Shown here piece after piece: positions 26,081 to 33,306 of a DNA stretch of 33,306 nucleotides (position 1 is the first letter of the stretch; each line of letters begins with the position of its first letter). The notes beneath the pieces were generated by a model. That model saw only the letters and a list, made by a program, of their open reading frames with translations, searched no databases and was not told the DNA's origin. Location of the stretch: the NCBI GenBank assembly GCA_024402115.1, contig JAKSJQ010000022.1:1-33306 (forward strand), read 5' to 3'. The stretch is from Bacteroidales bacterium (GTDB lineage Bacteria > Bacteroidota > Bacteroidia > Bacteroidales > UBA932). The translations under genes and the position numbers were made by a program.

Positions 26081-26088
26081 TATCTTTG
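26081..26088 (+). promoter_or_regulatory. -7 element (TATCTTTG) of the symporter gene
   Basis: TATCTTTG is followed by seven bases (CCCCATC) and the ATG at 26096, predicting a leader of about four bases. The -33 region is TTTC, a near match. Confidence 0.6.
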
Positions 26089-26095
26089 CCCCATC

Positions 26096-27091
26096 ATGTA
26101 CGGAATAATCAAAAGAATCAGCGACCTGCTGAGCGGCAAGGCCAGCATTTTCGTGATACTCACCGCAGTCGTCACCTTCTTCTTCCCTGAAATCTTCGCA
26201 TGGGTGAAGGGACAGACCCAGACCGTGATACTCGGAATCATCATGCTCACGATGGGCCTCACCCTCAAACCGGAGGATTTCCGCGAGCTCGCCCGCCGGC
26301 CTCTGGACATACTCATCGGCACCTTCGCGCAGTTCACGATCATGCCGATAGTAGCATTCTCGCTGGCATGGGTATTCTCCCAGATTCCCGCCGCCGCTCC
26401 GTATTCCGCAGCACTCACCATCGGCATCGTGCTCGTCGGTTGCTGCCCGGGCGGAGTTTCGAGCAACATCATGTCCTTCCTCTGCAAGGGAGACGTCGCA
26501 TATTCGGTCGGAATGACCTGCGTTTCCACCCTGCTTGCTCCGGTGCTGACTCCCCTTCTGGTGCTCTGGCTCGCCGGTGCGAAGGTCGACGTGGACGCGA
26601 TCGGAATGTTCAAGCAGATACTCATCGTCACCATCTTCCCTATCGCCATCGGCTTCTTCCTGAACCTCTGGCTCGGGCATAAGGACGTGTTCCAGAAGAT
26701 ACAGTCGGTGATGCCGGGAGTGTCCGTGACCGCGCTGGCATGCATTGTCGGAGGAGTGGTCACGACCGTCCATGACCCGCTCGTCGAGAACGGACTCTCG
26801 ATGTTCCTGATCATCTTCGCGATGGTATTCTGCCACAACGCCAGCGGCTACCTCCTGGGCTACCTCGCAGGTACGCTCTTCCATTTCCCGACCGCAAAGA
26901 AGCGAACCATCAGCATCGAGGTCGGCATGCAGAACGCAGGCCTGGGAACCAACCTCGCGATGACCTTCTTCGTCGCCACCAACCCGCTCGCAGTGGTTCC
27001 GTGCGCCATCTCATGTGCATGGCACAGCATATCCGGCACCATACTCGCGAACCTCTTCTCCATGTCTGACAAGAAGAAGGAGTCCAAGTAA
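26096..27091 (+). CDS. Bile acid:sodium symporter family permease
   Basis: 331 residues with nine to ten hydrophobic segments. Hallmarks of the BASS family are ILGIIMLTMGLTLKPEDF near residue 45-62, FTIMPIVAFSLAW, VLVGCCPGGVSSNIMSFLCKGDVAYSVGMT near residues 120-150 (the Gly/Ser-rich crossover region), and SIEVGMQNAGLGTNLAM near 278-295. It is a secondary transporter driven by Na+; members move bile acids, pantoate or other organic anions, and the substrate here is unknown. Its stop overlaps the start of the VTT-domain gene by one base (TAATG), indicating coupled translation. It has its own promoter at 26081. Confidence 0.92.
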   Translation: MYGIIKRISDLLSGKASIFVILTAVVTFFFPEIFAWVKGQTQTVILGIIMLTMGLTLKPEDFRELARRPLDILIGTFAQFTIMPIVAFSLAWVFSQIPAAAPYSAALTIGIVLVGCCPGGVSSNIMSFLCKGDVAYSVGMTCVSTLLAPVLTPLLVLWLAGAKVDVDAIGMFKQILIVTIFPIAIGFFLNLWLGHKDVFQKIQSVMPGVSVTALACIVGGVVTTVHDPLVENGLSMFLIIFAMVFCHNASGYLLGYLAGTLFHFPTAKKRTISIEVGMQNAGLGTNLAMTFFVATNPLAVVPCAISCAWHSISGTILANLFSMSDKKKESK

Positions 27092-27531
27092 TGGGTGCGA
27101 TCGACCTCTATGGGCTCGGGCTCGTCGGACTGTTCATAGGCACGCTCCTCGCAGGTTCGTTCGTGCCGTTCAGCGCTGATGCACTCTTCGTTGCCTTCGC
27201 CGCCATTTATGACGGGGACATGCTCCCCTGCCTGCTGGTCGCCATCATCGGCAACTGGATCGGAGGCATGGTGACCTACCTCTGCGGAAGGCTCGCAAAG
27301 TGGGAATGGGTTGAGAGGAAATTCAAGATCAAGCCGGAGACGCTCGCGAGGCAGAAATCAAGGATTGACCAATACGGCGTCCTGATCGCCCTGGTCGCAT
27401 GGATCCCGATCTTCGGACAGGCAGTGCTGCTCTCCCTGGGGTTCTACAAGTCCAAGCTGATTCCGACCATGGTCATCCTCGCCGCAGGAATCACGATACG
27501 TTTCCTCGCCTGGGCCCTCATCCTAGGATAA
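27091..27531 (+). CDS. VTT/DedA-like (YqaA-type) membrane protein
   Basis: 146 residues with four hydrophobic segments. The first part, LFIGTLLAGSFVPFSADALFVAFAAIYDG, carries the Gly and Pro positions typical of the DedA/VTT superfamily, and CLLVAIIGNWIGGMVTYLCGRLAKW and VALVAWIPIFGQAVLLSLGFYK follow, with the late Arg/Pro-containing WIPIFGQ loop. The short length and lack of extra domains match the YqaA-like subgroup. Proteins of the superfamily are proposed lipid scramblases or flippases; the role here is not known. It is translationally coupled to the symporter gene. A hairpin terminator follows 40 bases downstream. Confidence 0.82.
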   Translation: MGAIDLYGLGLVGLFIGTLLAGSFVPFSADALFVAFAAIYDGDMLPCLLVAIIGNWIGGMVTYLCGRLAKWEWVERKFKIKPETLARQKSRIDQYGVLIALVAWIPIFGQAVLLSLGFYKSKLIPTMVILAAGITIRFLAWALILG

Positions 27532-27570
27532 CAAGAAGTGGCAGCTGCGACAGCAACGGGGGTAAAACAG

Positions 27571-27601
27571 CAGAGGCCGGCCCCCAAAGGGCTGGCCTCT
27601 G
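27571..27601. terminator. Bidirectional hairpin between convergent genes
   Basis: Thirteen-base arms 27571-27583 and 27589-27601 pair with only one G-T pair around a five-base loop. It lies between the VTT gene (plus) and the carboxylesterase (minus), so it can serve both. No strong T-run on either side. It shares its core with 23596-23624. Confidence 0.7.
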
Positions 27602-27632
27602 CATATAAGTAGGATATCCTACTTTGGGCATC

Positions 27633-29066
27633 CTAATTATAGGACATCTTACATTCGTTGTCAAGAACCATCGTGGCCTCGGTCTGAGGATCGAAAGGAG
27701 CCCACTTCGGAAGCTTCGGAGTATTAGGATCGCCGGTCTTCACAAACTGTATCCATGCCGAACTCATCTTGTCCGCAAGAGCATAAGCCTCCTTGGTTCC
27801 GCCAGTCATCTCGCGCTGTACAGAGACATTGTTGAACATGAAAGGAAGTTCCATGCCATGGCAGGCAGCAAGGGCTCTGTCATTGACCTCCGAGATCCAT
27901 GAGAAGAGATATACGTATGCAGGAGCACCGCCCTGGGCAGCCTTGATACCAGCCTGATCAAGGACATTCTTTCGAACGCGCTCGTCAATTGTGAACTCGA
28001 CATTGTTGGTATAGCAGAACTCATTGAGGTTCGAACCGATGAGCATAGGGACGTCACGGCTGATTTCCGGTGCCGGATCGAAAGGATGCTGAGGGAGCAC
28101 GGTCCCATCCACTACAGGAGAGAAACGTCCTCCTGCCTTGCGGCCAGCCGCATTTCCGGCAGCGAGCACATCCTCGTAAGGAAGTGCGGCAAGCTGCTCC
28201 GCGAGCTGCTGGGCAGGAGCCTCAGGATTGAGACCGAGGGCCTCGAGGAAGGCCTTGCATACTGCAGGAGAGTTGCTGCCCTCCATCTGACGGATGGTAG
28301 AGCCGCTCTGTACGATTGCCCTGTGGAAAAGGCCCTTCGCAGAAGGCATGGCCATGAGGGTGGAAGTCTTTCCACCGCCACCTGACTGACCGCCGATGGT
28401 CACGCAACCCGGATCACCGCCGAACTCTGCGATATTGTCCCTTACCCACTCAAGCGCCTTCACGAGATCCTGCATTCCGAGGTTCGCCGAGTTTGCGAAA
28501 GGACCGCCGAGAGGACTGAGGTCAAGATATCCGAGGACATTGAGCCTGTGGTTCACAGTCACGACGACGATATCGCCCTTCTCCGCGAGCGAGCGGCCGT
28601 CCTGAGCAGGGAGGAAGATTGAGGAACCGCTGGTGTAACCGCCACCATGGATCCACACGAAGACCGGACGCTTCTTGCCGTCGAGGGCCGGAGTCCACAC
28701 ATTGAGGACCTGGCAGTCCTCGCTCATCATCTCGATCTTGAACTGGAATCCGAAATCATAGTCGGTAGGAGTTCCGAACTTCACGTTCTGGTCCTGCTGA
28801 GCCTTCGGTCCATAGACCTGGGTCTTGAGTACTCCGTCATGGTGGTCAGGATACTCCGGAGCCATAAACCTTTCGGCCTTGGCATATCTGATTCCCTTGA
28901 AGGTATAGATTCCGTCATCGCAGTAGCCCTGGATGTCTCCATAGATGGTATGAGCGATAGAATCCTCCCCTGTCGTGATCGGACCGGGAACGGACGAACT
29001 GTTGCAGCAGGACGCAGCAAGAAGTGCCGCGCCGAGCATGGATGCAAATAAGTGTACGGTTTTCAT
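27633..29066 (-). CDS. Type-B carboxylesterase lipoprotein
   Basis: 477 residues. Lipoprotein signal peptide MKTVHLFASMLGAALLAASC with the Cys near residue 20. The family landmarks are present: FKGIRYAKAERFMAPE, EDCQVLNVWTP, VFVWIHGGGYTSGSS (oxyanion hole), and the nucleophile GGQSGGGG with Ser228, acid Glu349 in GSNLNEFCY, and His403 in ACHGMELPFMF. The stretch between Glu349 and the YVYLFSW strand is only about 40 residues, whereas related esterases such as Bacillus pNB esterase have about 80. The deletion is in frame, and the catalytic triad is kept. It starts 16 bases after the gltD stop, so it probably belongs to that operon. Substrate unknown. Confidence 0.9.
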   Translation of the reverse strand: MKTVHLFASMLGAALLAASCCNSSSVPGPITTGEDSIAHTIYGDIQGYCDDGIYTFKGIRYAKAERFMAPEYPDHHDGVLKTQVYGPKAQQDQNVKFGTPTDYDFGFQFKIEMMSEDCQVLNVWTPALDGKKRPVFVWIHGGGYTSGSSIFLPAQDGRSLAEKGDIVVVTVNHRLNVLGYLDLSPLGGPFANSANLGMQDLVKALEWVRDNIAEFGGDPGCVTIGGQSGGGGKTSTLMAMPSAKGLFHRAIVQSGSTIRQMEGSNSPAVCKAFLEALGLNPEAPAQQLAEQLAALPYEDVLAAGNAAGRKAGGRFSPVVDGTVLPQHPFDPAPEISRDVPMLIGSNLNEFCYTNNVEFTIDERVRKNVLDQAGIKAAQGGAPAYVYLFSWISEVNDRALAACHGMELPFMFNNVSVQREMTGGTKEAYALADKMSSAWIQFVKTGDPNTPKLPKWAPFDPQTEATMVLDNECKMSYN

Positions 29067-29082
29067 GGTTGTATAAGTGTTA

Positions 29083-30450
29083 TTAATCGTTCATTGCTAT
29101 GCTTTCGAGCAGCTTCACGGCGTCGACATACTGGGTGATGCCCTCGGCAACCTTCTTCGCATCCTGCATCGCGTGCACGACAGTCGCCTGCCTGTTGGCC
29201 ACGTCACCTCCGGCGAACACGCCCTTGAGCGAAGTCATGCCGTAAGGAACTTCCCTGGTGAGGAGGTATCCTTTGTCGTCCACCTTGATTCCGTTGGTCG
29301 TCTTCGGGATTCTGGTCGACGGAACCGCACCTACTGCCATGAGCACGATGTCCGCGTCCACGGTCCTTCGAGAAGAGCTGCCATCCTCGTTCTTGGTCTC
29401 GATCACGATCTGCTTGATGTTCTTATCCTTGTCCGCGAAGATCTCGACGATCGACGCATTCCAGTTGAAGAGTATACCCTCCTTGACCGCATCATCATAC
29501 TCGGCGCGCAGCGCAGCCATCCTGTCGATGGTCCTGTGATATACTATCTCCACCTTCTCGGCACCGAGTCGAAGCGAAGTTCGAGCTGCATCCATCGCAG
29601 TGTTTCCGCAACCGACGACGAACACCTTGTCGCCCTCCTTCACCTCGATCTCCTCCGCATTCAGATGTCCCTCTCGGTTCATCTGCACGCGGCGAAGGAA
29701 ATGGGTGGCATGTCTGACGCCCGGCATTCCTTCCTTGCTGCTGGCCAATTCTTCCGAGCCGTCGACATGGACAGGGACCTCGAGCGTACGAGGCTTACCT
29801 GCACCGATTCCGATGAACACGGCATCGAAGCCACTCCTGAAAAGGTCGTCGACAGTGATATCAAGACCGACATGGGAGTTCAGGTGAATAGCTACGCCGA
29901 GTTCCTCGACATATCGCACCTCCCTCCTCACGACCTCCTTCGGAAGCCTGTACTCAGGTATGCCGAAGGTCAGCATTCCGCCGGCCTCTGGCTCGACCTC
30001 GAAGATCTCCACGCTGAAACCTTTTCGAGCGAGATCGCCGGCCACGGTTAGACCAGCTGGGCCCGAACCAACGACTGCGATCTTGCCCCTGTTCTTCGGA
30101 GCCACCGCCTCATGGGTGAGCTGAGCCTCGGCATCGAAGTCCGCGACGAACCTCTCGAGCTTGCCGATGTTGATATGCTTGCCGCTCTTGCCGAGCACGC
30201 ACGAACCCTCGCACTGCTTCTCATGTCCGCAGACGCGTCCGCAAACCGCAGGAAGGTTGCTCTTCGTACGTATGATCTTAATTGCGTTTCCGAGATTACC
30301 CATGCTGAGCTCATGGATCCACTCAGGTATTTCGTTTCCGATAGGACAGCCCTTCTGGCACATTGGCACCTTGCACCTGAGGCAGCGCTGAGATTCGCGT
30401 ATGGCCTCCGCCAGAGAGTAGCTCTCGTTTACTTCATCAAATCCGTTCAT
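29083..30450 (-). CDS. gltD: GltD/NfnB-type FAD-dependent oxidoreductase
   Basis: 455 residues. N-terminal cysteine clusters CLRCKVPMCQKGCPIG and CGRVCGHEKQCEGSC bind 4Fe-4S centres. The FAD site VVGSGPAGLTVAGDLARKGFSVEIFE is near residue 130 and the NADP site VFVVGCGNTAMDAARTSLRLGAEKVEIVYHR near 275, with a C-terminal GVFAGGDVANRQATVVHAMQDAKKVAEGI. It is the small subunit type of glutamate synthase, but no gltB is visible. The related NfnB (ferredoxin:NADP oxidoreductase) is equally possible; that would need an NfnA gene, which is also not in the window. A promoter lies 16 bases upstream. The gene appears co-transcribed with the carboxylesterase. Confidence 0.88.
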   Translation of the reverse strand: MNGFDEVNESYSLAEAIRESQRCLRCKVPMCQKGCPIGNEIPEWIHELSMGNLGNAIKIIRTKSNLPAVCGRVCGHEKQCEGSCVLGKSGKHINIGKLERFVADFDAEAQLTHEAVAPKNRGKIAVVGSGPAGLTVAGDLARKGFSVEIFEVEPEAGGMLTFGIPEYRLPKEVVRREVRYVEELGVAIHLNSHVGLDITVDDLFRSGFDAVFIGIGAGKPRTLEVPVHVDGSEELASSKEGMPGVRHATHFLRRVQMNREGHLNAEEIEVKEGDKVFVVGCGNTAMDAARTSLRLGAEKVEIVYHRTIDRMAALRAEYDDAVKEGILFNWNASIVEIFADKDKNIKQIVIETKNEDGSSSRRTVDADIVLMAVGAVPSTRIPKTTNGIKVDDKGYLLTREVPYGMTSLKGVFAGGDVANRQATVVHAMQDAKKVAEGITQYVDAVKLLESIAMND

Positions 30451-30469
30451 AATCTATTGTCTTTCGATA

Positions 30470-30477
30470 CAAATATA
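30470..30477 (-). promoter_or_regulatory. -7 element (TATATTTG) of the gltD gene
   Basis: TATATTTG on the minus strand, predicted start near 30466, leader of about 15 bases to the ATG at 30450. No TTTG at -33. Confidence 0.55.
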
Positions 30478-30512
30478 TAAATAAGGCCCGGAATTACGCC
30501 ATTTTGTATAAT

Positions 30513-30584
30513 ATGGAGTCATGTTTGACCTATCAGGAATCCCTTTGTGGTTACGATAATGTCGATTGTGATTATTGTGGATAA
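30513..30584 (+). CDS. Possible 23-residue Cys/Tyr-rich micro-ORF (leader peptide?)
   Basis: An ATG at 30513 opens 23 codons to TAA at 30582-30584. The peptide is MESCLTYQESLC, then GYDNVDCDYCG. It has four Cys and three Tyr in 23 residues and ends in CDYCG. No Shine-Dalgarno is seen; a TTTG lies six bases before the ATG but its upstream half is CCAT rather than TAnn. It sits directly before the structured element at 30603-30711 and the pfkA promoter, where a leader peptide of an attenuator would be. It may be chance. Confidence 0.3.
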   Translation: MESCLTYQESLCGYDNVDCDYCG

Positions 30585-30591
30585 GCTTTTT

Positions 30592-30599
30592 CATATTTG
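30592..30599 (+). promoter_or_regulatory. -7-like element (CATATTTG) before the structured RNA
   Basis: Seven of eight bases match TAnnTTTG. It would start RNA near 30603, just ahead of the hairpin element ending in a terminator. Confidence 0.35.
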
Positions 30600-30602
30600 C
30601 TT

Positions 30603-30711
30603 CAGTGAATCAGACGAAATAAAAAAGCCGGGCAATAGGCTCAATACTGCATACACGACAACCCAAAAGATCCGAAATCCTCCGGTATTGCCACCGGGGG
30701 CTTTTCATTTT
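30603..30711 (+). ncRNA. Candidate structured RNA or attenuator upstream of pfkA
   Basis: CCTCCGGT (30679-30686) pairs with ACCGGGGG (30693-30700), with one T-G pair, and is followed by CTTTTCATTTTT, a good terminator. The loop of that hairpin (ATTGCC) is complementary to GGCAAT at 30631-30636, and AAAAGCC (30623-30629) is complementary to GGCTTTT (30699-30705). The long-range pairing and the terminator use the same bases, so they are alternatives or a pseudoknot. This could be an attenuator or a small RNA of about 109 bases. Confidence 0.45.
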
Positions 30712-30738
30712 TATAGACCGCTCTCTCGAAAAATCACT

Positions 30739-30746
30739 TATATTTG
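30739..30746 (+). promoter_or_regulatory. -7 element (TATATTTG) of pfkA
   Basis: TATATTTG gives a start near 30750 and a leader of about 38 bases. It lies after the terminator at 30679-30711, so pfkA can be transcribed independently of it. Confidence 0.6.
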
Positions 30747-30787
30747 TATATGGTATTCTGCCCCAGGCAGAGAAGTAGTGTACAATT

Positions 30788-31765
30788 ATGGATATCAAGA
30801 GCATCGGCGTCATGACTTCCGGAGGCGACGCACCGGGAATGAATGCAGCCATCAGGGCTGTGACACGTTCAGCCATCTTCCAGGGCTGGAAGGTATTCGG
30901 AATCTATCGCGGTTACGAGGGCCTCATCAAGGGCGACATCGAGGAATTCACCTCGGAGAGCGTCAGCAGCACCATCCAGCGCGGAGGTACCATCCTCAAG
31001 ACAGCAAGAAGCAAGGACTTCATGACCGTCGAAGGTCGTGAGAAGGCTTATGAGAACATCAAGAAGTTCGGCATCGACGCCCTCGTCGTTATCGGCGGCA
31101 ACGGTTCGCTCGCAGGAGCTCAGCAGCTCGCGAAGGAGTATGACATCCCTTGCGTCGGACTTCCTGGCACCATCGACAACGACCTCTACGGAACAGACAT
31201 GACCATAGGATACGACACAGCCCTCAACACCATCGTTGACTGCGTCGACAAGATCCGCGACACCGCGACTTCTCACAATCGCATCTTCTTCGTCGAGGTG
31301 ATGGGACGCGATGCAGGTTTCCTCACCCAGAACAGCGCCATCGCTTCAGGTGCGGAGGCTGCCATCATACCAGAGGACATGACCGGTATCGAACAGCTCG
31401 AGCAGTTCATCGCCCGCGGAATCCGCAAGAGCAAGAACTCCAGCATCGTGCTCGTTTCCGAGAGTCCTAAGGACGGCGGTGCGATGTACTATGCTGAGCA
31501 GATGCGCAAGAATCATCCTGAGTTCGACGTCCGTGTGACCATCCTCGGCCATCTCCAGCGCGGTGGTACCCCTACAGCTTACGACCGTATCCTCGCGTCC
31601 CGTCTCGGCGTCGCAGCCATCGAGGCTCTCAATGAGGGTCAGCGCAACGTGATGGTCGGCGTGAAGAATGACCAAATCGTATACGTTCCTTTCTCTCGCG
31701 CAATCAAGTTCGACAAGCCTATCGACAAGGAACTCATCAATGTCCTGAGCGTCCTGTCGATATAA
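30788..31765 (+). CDS. pfkA: 6-phosphofructokinase
   Basis: 325 residues, full length for bacterial ATP-PFK. Motifs: [17 protein letters not shown] at the start, [15 protein letters not shown] near 68-82, [20 protein letters not shown] near 128-148 with the catalytic Asp, [12 protein letters not shown], and the [21 protein letters not shown] block. It phosphorylates fructose-6-phosphate in glycolysis. The usual GGDGS motif reads GGNGS (Asn105); in E. coli Asp103 of that motif is a Mg-ATP ligand, and the following Gly, which separates ATP from PPi enzymes, is kept. The effect of the Asn is unknown. A regulatory region lies upstream and a hairpin after the gene. Confidence 0.96.
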   Translation: MDIKSIGVMTSGGDAPGMNAAIRAVTRSAIFQGWKVFGIYRGYEGLIKGDIEEFTSESVSSTIQRGGTILKTARSKDFMTVEGREKAYENIKKFGIDALVVIGGNGSLAGAQQLAKEYDIPCVGLPGTIDNDLYGTDMTIGYDTALNTIVDCVDKIRDTATSHNRIFFVEVMGRDAGFLTQNSAIASGAEAAIIPEDMTGIEQLEQFIARGIRKSKNSSIVLVSESPKDGGAMYYAEQMRKNHPEFDVRVTILGHLQRGGTPTAYDRILASRLGVAAIEALNEGQRNVMVGVKNDQIVYVPFSRAIKFDKPIDKELINVLSVLSI

Positions 31766-31784
31766 TATAGGTAAGGAGGGTGCT

Positions 31785-31807
31785 GGCGGCTTGATGCATA
31801 TGCCGCC
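31785..31807 (+). other. Small hairpin after pfkA
   Basis: GGCGGC (31785-31790) pairs with GCCGCC (31802-31807) around an 11-base loop, just after the pfkA stop. No T-run follows. It may protect the 3' end of the mRNA. Confidence 0.4.
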
Positions 31808-31852
31808 GCGCCAGGGCAACAATCGCAAAACACTGTCTATCAGCGACATACT

Positions 31853-31890
31853 ATAATGACGGCTCCCCCGAAAGAGGGAGCCGTCATTAT
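31853..31890. terminator. Bidirectional hairpin between pfkA and bactofilin
   Basis: Fifteen-base arms 31853-31867 and 31876-31890 pair perfectly around an eight-base loop. The position between convergent genes fits a shared terminator. The T-rich 3' side is weak (ATTATATCAT). The core ACGGCTCCC and GGGAGCCGT resembles the hairpin at 2040-2079. Confidence 0.7.
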
Positions 31891-31937
31891 ATCATCATGC
31901 TGAGAACCAGCACGTTATGATCAGAGCGCAGGCTGGA

Positions 31938-32318
31938 TTACTCCTCTGGCTGAGCACCGGTAAGAGCATTGAACTGCTCCTCGGATATCATCTGACAGTT
32001 ACCGTTGAACTTGCTGCCAAGCTCGATGCTGATACGGCGAGTCTGGATGTTTCCCACGAGGTTACCACCCTCCTTGAGAGAGAAGGTATCCTTCACGAAG
32101 ATGTTGCCGTTGATGGCACCCCAGATATCGATGTCATTGCAGATGATGTCACCGACGATCTTGGCAGTGTCACCGATGATTACGCGACCATTCGAAGTAA
32201 GCTTTCCCTCGAAGTTTCCATCGATTCTGATGTCATTAGGAGAAATGATTTCACCCTTGATGGTGATGTCGGCAGCTACGCGGCTAGCCGTGTTGTTGCT
32301 TGATGGCTGTTCTTTCAT
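31938..32318 (-). CDS. Bactofilin (polymer-forming cytoskeletal protein)
   Basis: 126 residues. After a short disordered tail (MKEQPSSNNTASRV) comes the bactofilin core of short beta-strand repeats: ADITIKGEIISPNDIRIDGNFEGKLTSNGRVIIGDTAKIVGDIICNDIDIWGAINGNIFVKDTFSLKEGGNLVGNIQTRRISIELGSKFNGNCQM. The regular ISxxDIRIDGxxxG spacing gives a right-handed beta-helix that self-assembles into filaments without nucleotide. Bactofilins organise cell shape, polar complexes or peptidoglycan enzymes. It starts 22 bases after the secA stop, so it probably shares the secA transcript. Confidence 0.93.
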   Translation of the reverse strand: MKEQPSSNNTASRVAADITIKGEIISPNDIRIDGNFEGKLTSNGRVIIGDTAKIVGDIICNDIDIWGAINGNIFVKDTFSLKEGGNLVGNIQTRRISIELGSKFNGNCQMISEEQFNALTGAQPEE

Positions 32319-32340
32319 ATCTGTAATCTTTTAATATCTG

Positions 32341-33306
32341 TTAAAGTCCCCTACCGTGGCAATTCTTGAACTTCTTGCCGCTTCCGCATGGGCATGGATC
32401 GTTACGTCCTACCTGCTTCTCGACATGGACTGGCATGTTGCTCTTAGGTTCGCCTCCGTTGGTCACGAGATCCGAACGGCTGGTGCGTACCTGGCTCATG
32501 TCCTGCTGCCTTCTCTGCTGCTGTGCTGGCGAAGGAGCCGGTGCCTGGCTTGCGTCGCGAAGAGGAATCTGTGCCCTGAAGAGGAACGAGAGGATTGCCT
32601 TGTTGAGGCCTTCGAGCATATTCCTGAAGAGGTCGAAGCTCTCGAGCTTGTACACGAGAAGCGGATCCTTCTGCTCGTATGACGCATTCTGTACAGACTG
32701 CTTGAGGTCGTCCATCTCGCGGAGATGCTCCTTCCAGTGGTCGTCGATCTGCCAGAGAGTGATGGTCTTGCTGAGGACGCGTGCAATCTCCTTCGCCTCG
32801 GTCTCGTAAGCCTTCTTGAGGTTGACGGAGATGGTCACCATCTTATGACCGTCGGTCACAGGAACCGCGATGTTCTGGTATATCGCACCCTGGTTCTCGT
32901 AGACCTCCTTGATGATAGGATATGCCTTCTGGGCCATGGTGTCCATACGGCGCTGGTATACTGCGAGCATGTTCTTGAAGAGCGCCTCCTTGATGTCGGC
33001 GACCTTCGCACCGGCATAGAACTCCTCATCGAAGCCGAGGTCGATGGAGAGAGATGCCATGACGATCTCGTTGAAATCCTCGTAGCTGCATCCCTCAGAA
33101 GCCTCCGCAAAGATCTGAGCCATATCCTGCATCATGTTCATCACGTCGATCTCCACCCTCTCGCCAGAGAGCGCGTTGCGACGCTTGGTATAGATGACCT
33201 CCCTCTGGAAGTTCATCACGTCATCGTACTCAAGGAGTCTCTTACGGATACCGAAGTTGTTCTCCTCGACCTTCTTCTGTGCCTTCTCGATGGCATTTGA
33301 AAGCAT
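32341..33306 (-). CDS. secA: Preprotein translocase ATPase SecA, C-terminal part
   Basis: The C-terminal 321 residues of SecA; the 5' part lies beyond the window, so the first Met here is internal. The piece begins in the helical scaffold region (AIEKAQKKVEENNFGIRKRLLEYDDVMNFQREVIY), contains WQIDDHWKEHLREMDDLKQSVQ and ASYEQKDPLLVYKLESFDLF, then a Pro/Gln-rich linker, and ends with the SEC-C zinc motif CPCGSGKKFKNCHG, whose three Cys and His bind zinc and SecB or the ribosome. SecA drives protein export through SecYEG. Bactofilin follows. Confidence 0.97.
   Translation of the reverse strand: MLSNAIEKAQKKVEENNFGIRKRLLEYDDVMNFQREVIYTKRRNALSGERVEIDVMNMMQDMAQIFAEASEGCSYEDFNEIVMASLSIDLGFDEEFYAGAKVADIKEALFKNMLAVYQRRMDTMAQKAYPIIKEVYENQGAIYQNIAVPVTDGHKMVTISVNLKKAYETEAKEIARVLSKTITLWQIDDHWKEHLREMDDLKQSVQNASYEQKDPLLVYKLESFDLFRNMLEGLNKAILSFLFRAQIPLRDASQAPAPSPAQQQRRQQDMSQVRTSRSDLVTNGGEPKSNMPVHVEKQVGRNDPCPCGSGKKFKNCHGRGL

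Noticed and set aside
29077..30051. Long plus-strand frame opposite the gltD gene
   Set aside because: The opposite strand carries FeS clusters, FAD and NADP motifs, so this frame is a shadow.
30603..30711. 4.5S (SRP) RNA or 6S RNA
   Set aside because: The element lacks the conserved SRP motif with GGAA and AGCAGC and is too short for a 6S-type long hairpin with a central bubble.

Overview
The window looks like chromosomal DNA of a fairly GC-rich (mid-50s percent by eye) member of the Bacteroidales, probably a gut or rumen type. The evidence is promoter elements of the Bacteroides form (TTTG, 19 bases, TAnnTTTG), short AT-rich gene starts with little Shine-Dalgarno signal, a tmRNA tag ending YALAA, many lipoproteins, a DUF4369-type TlpA protein, and a GH95 fucosidase next to secreted esterases. 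I cannot name a genus.

Layout. 1-431 is non-coding with a large palindrome. 432-1970 holds a TauE/SafE permease and a cyclophilin lipoprotein. 2040-3233 is a minus-strand block: tRNA-Phe, dtd and a VanZ-like protein. From 3272 to 14157 runs a long plus-strand series: priA, an alpha/beta hydrolase, a TIGR02757/DUF2400 protein, tldD, tldE, a slyD-like FKBP with a Cys/His-rich tail, an EamA permease, a family 2 glycosyltransferase and trkA. This is housekeeping, peptide turnover and envelope work. A convergent ABC-F ATPase (14154-16028) shares a CTAG with the trkA stop. 16115-19058 holds tRNA-Val, a YqeY-like gene, a lipoprotein with repeated domains, and tmRNA (ssrA). Directly after tmRNA comes a visibly AT-richer lipoprotein with ten cysteine-bearing 26-residue repeats, the best candidate for acquired DNA.

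20665-29066 is a degradative and transport region: GH95 alpha-L-fucosidase, a TlpA/DUF4369 redoxin lipoprotein, a CE1-type esterase, a bile acid:sodium symporter family permease with a VTT/DedA-like protein, and a type-B carboxylesterase lipoprotein. 29083-33306 is core metabolism and cell biology: a GltD-type flavoprotein, pfkA, a bactofilin and the C-terminal part of secA, cut by the window edge.

No phage, CRISPR array, transposase or defence island is visible. The most interesting signals are regulatory. In three genes (vanZ-like, priA, glycosyltransferase) the -7 element is followed by exactly five bases and then the ATG, which predicts nearly leaderless mRNAs. A fourth gene has seven bases. 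A 23-codon Cys/Tyr-rich micro-ORF is followed by mutually exclusive RNA hairpins ahead of pfkA, resembling an attenuator or small RNA. The tmRNA has a promoter-like element followed by a terminator-like hairpin. Several intergenic hairpins share cores.
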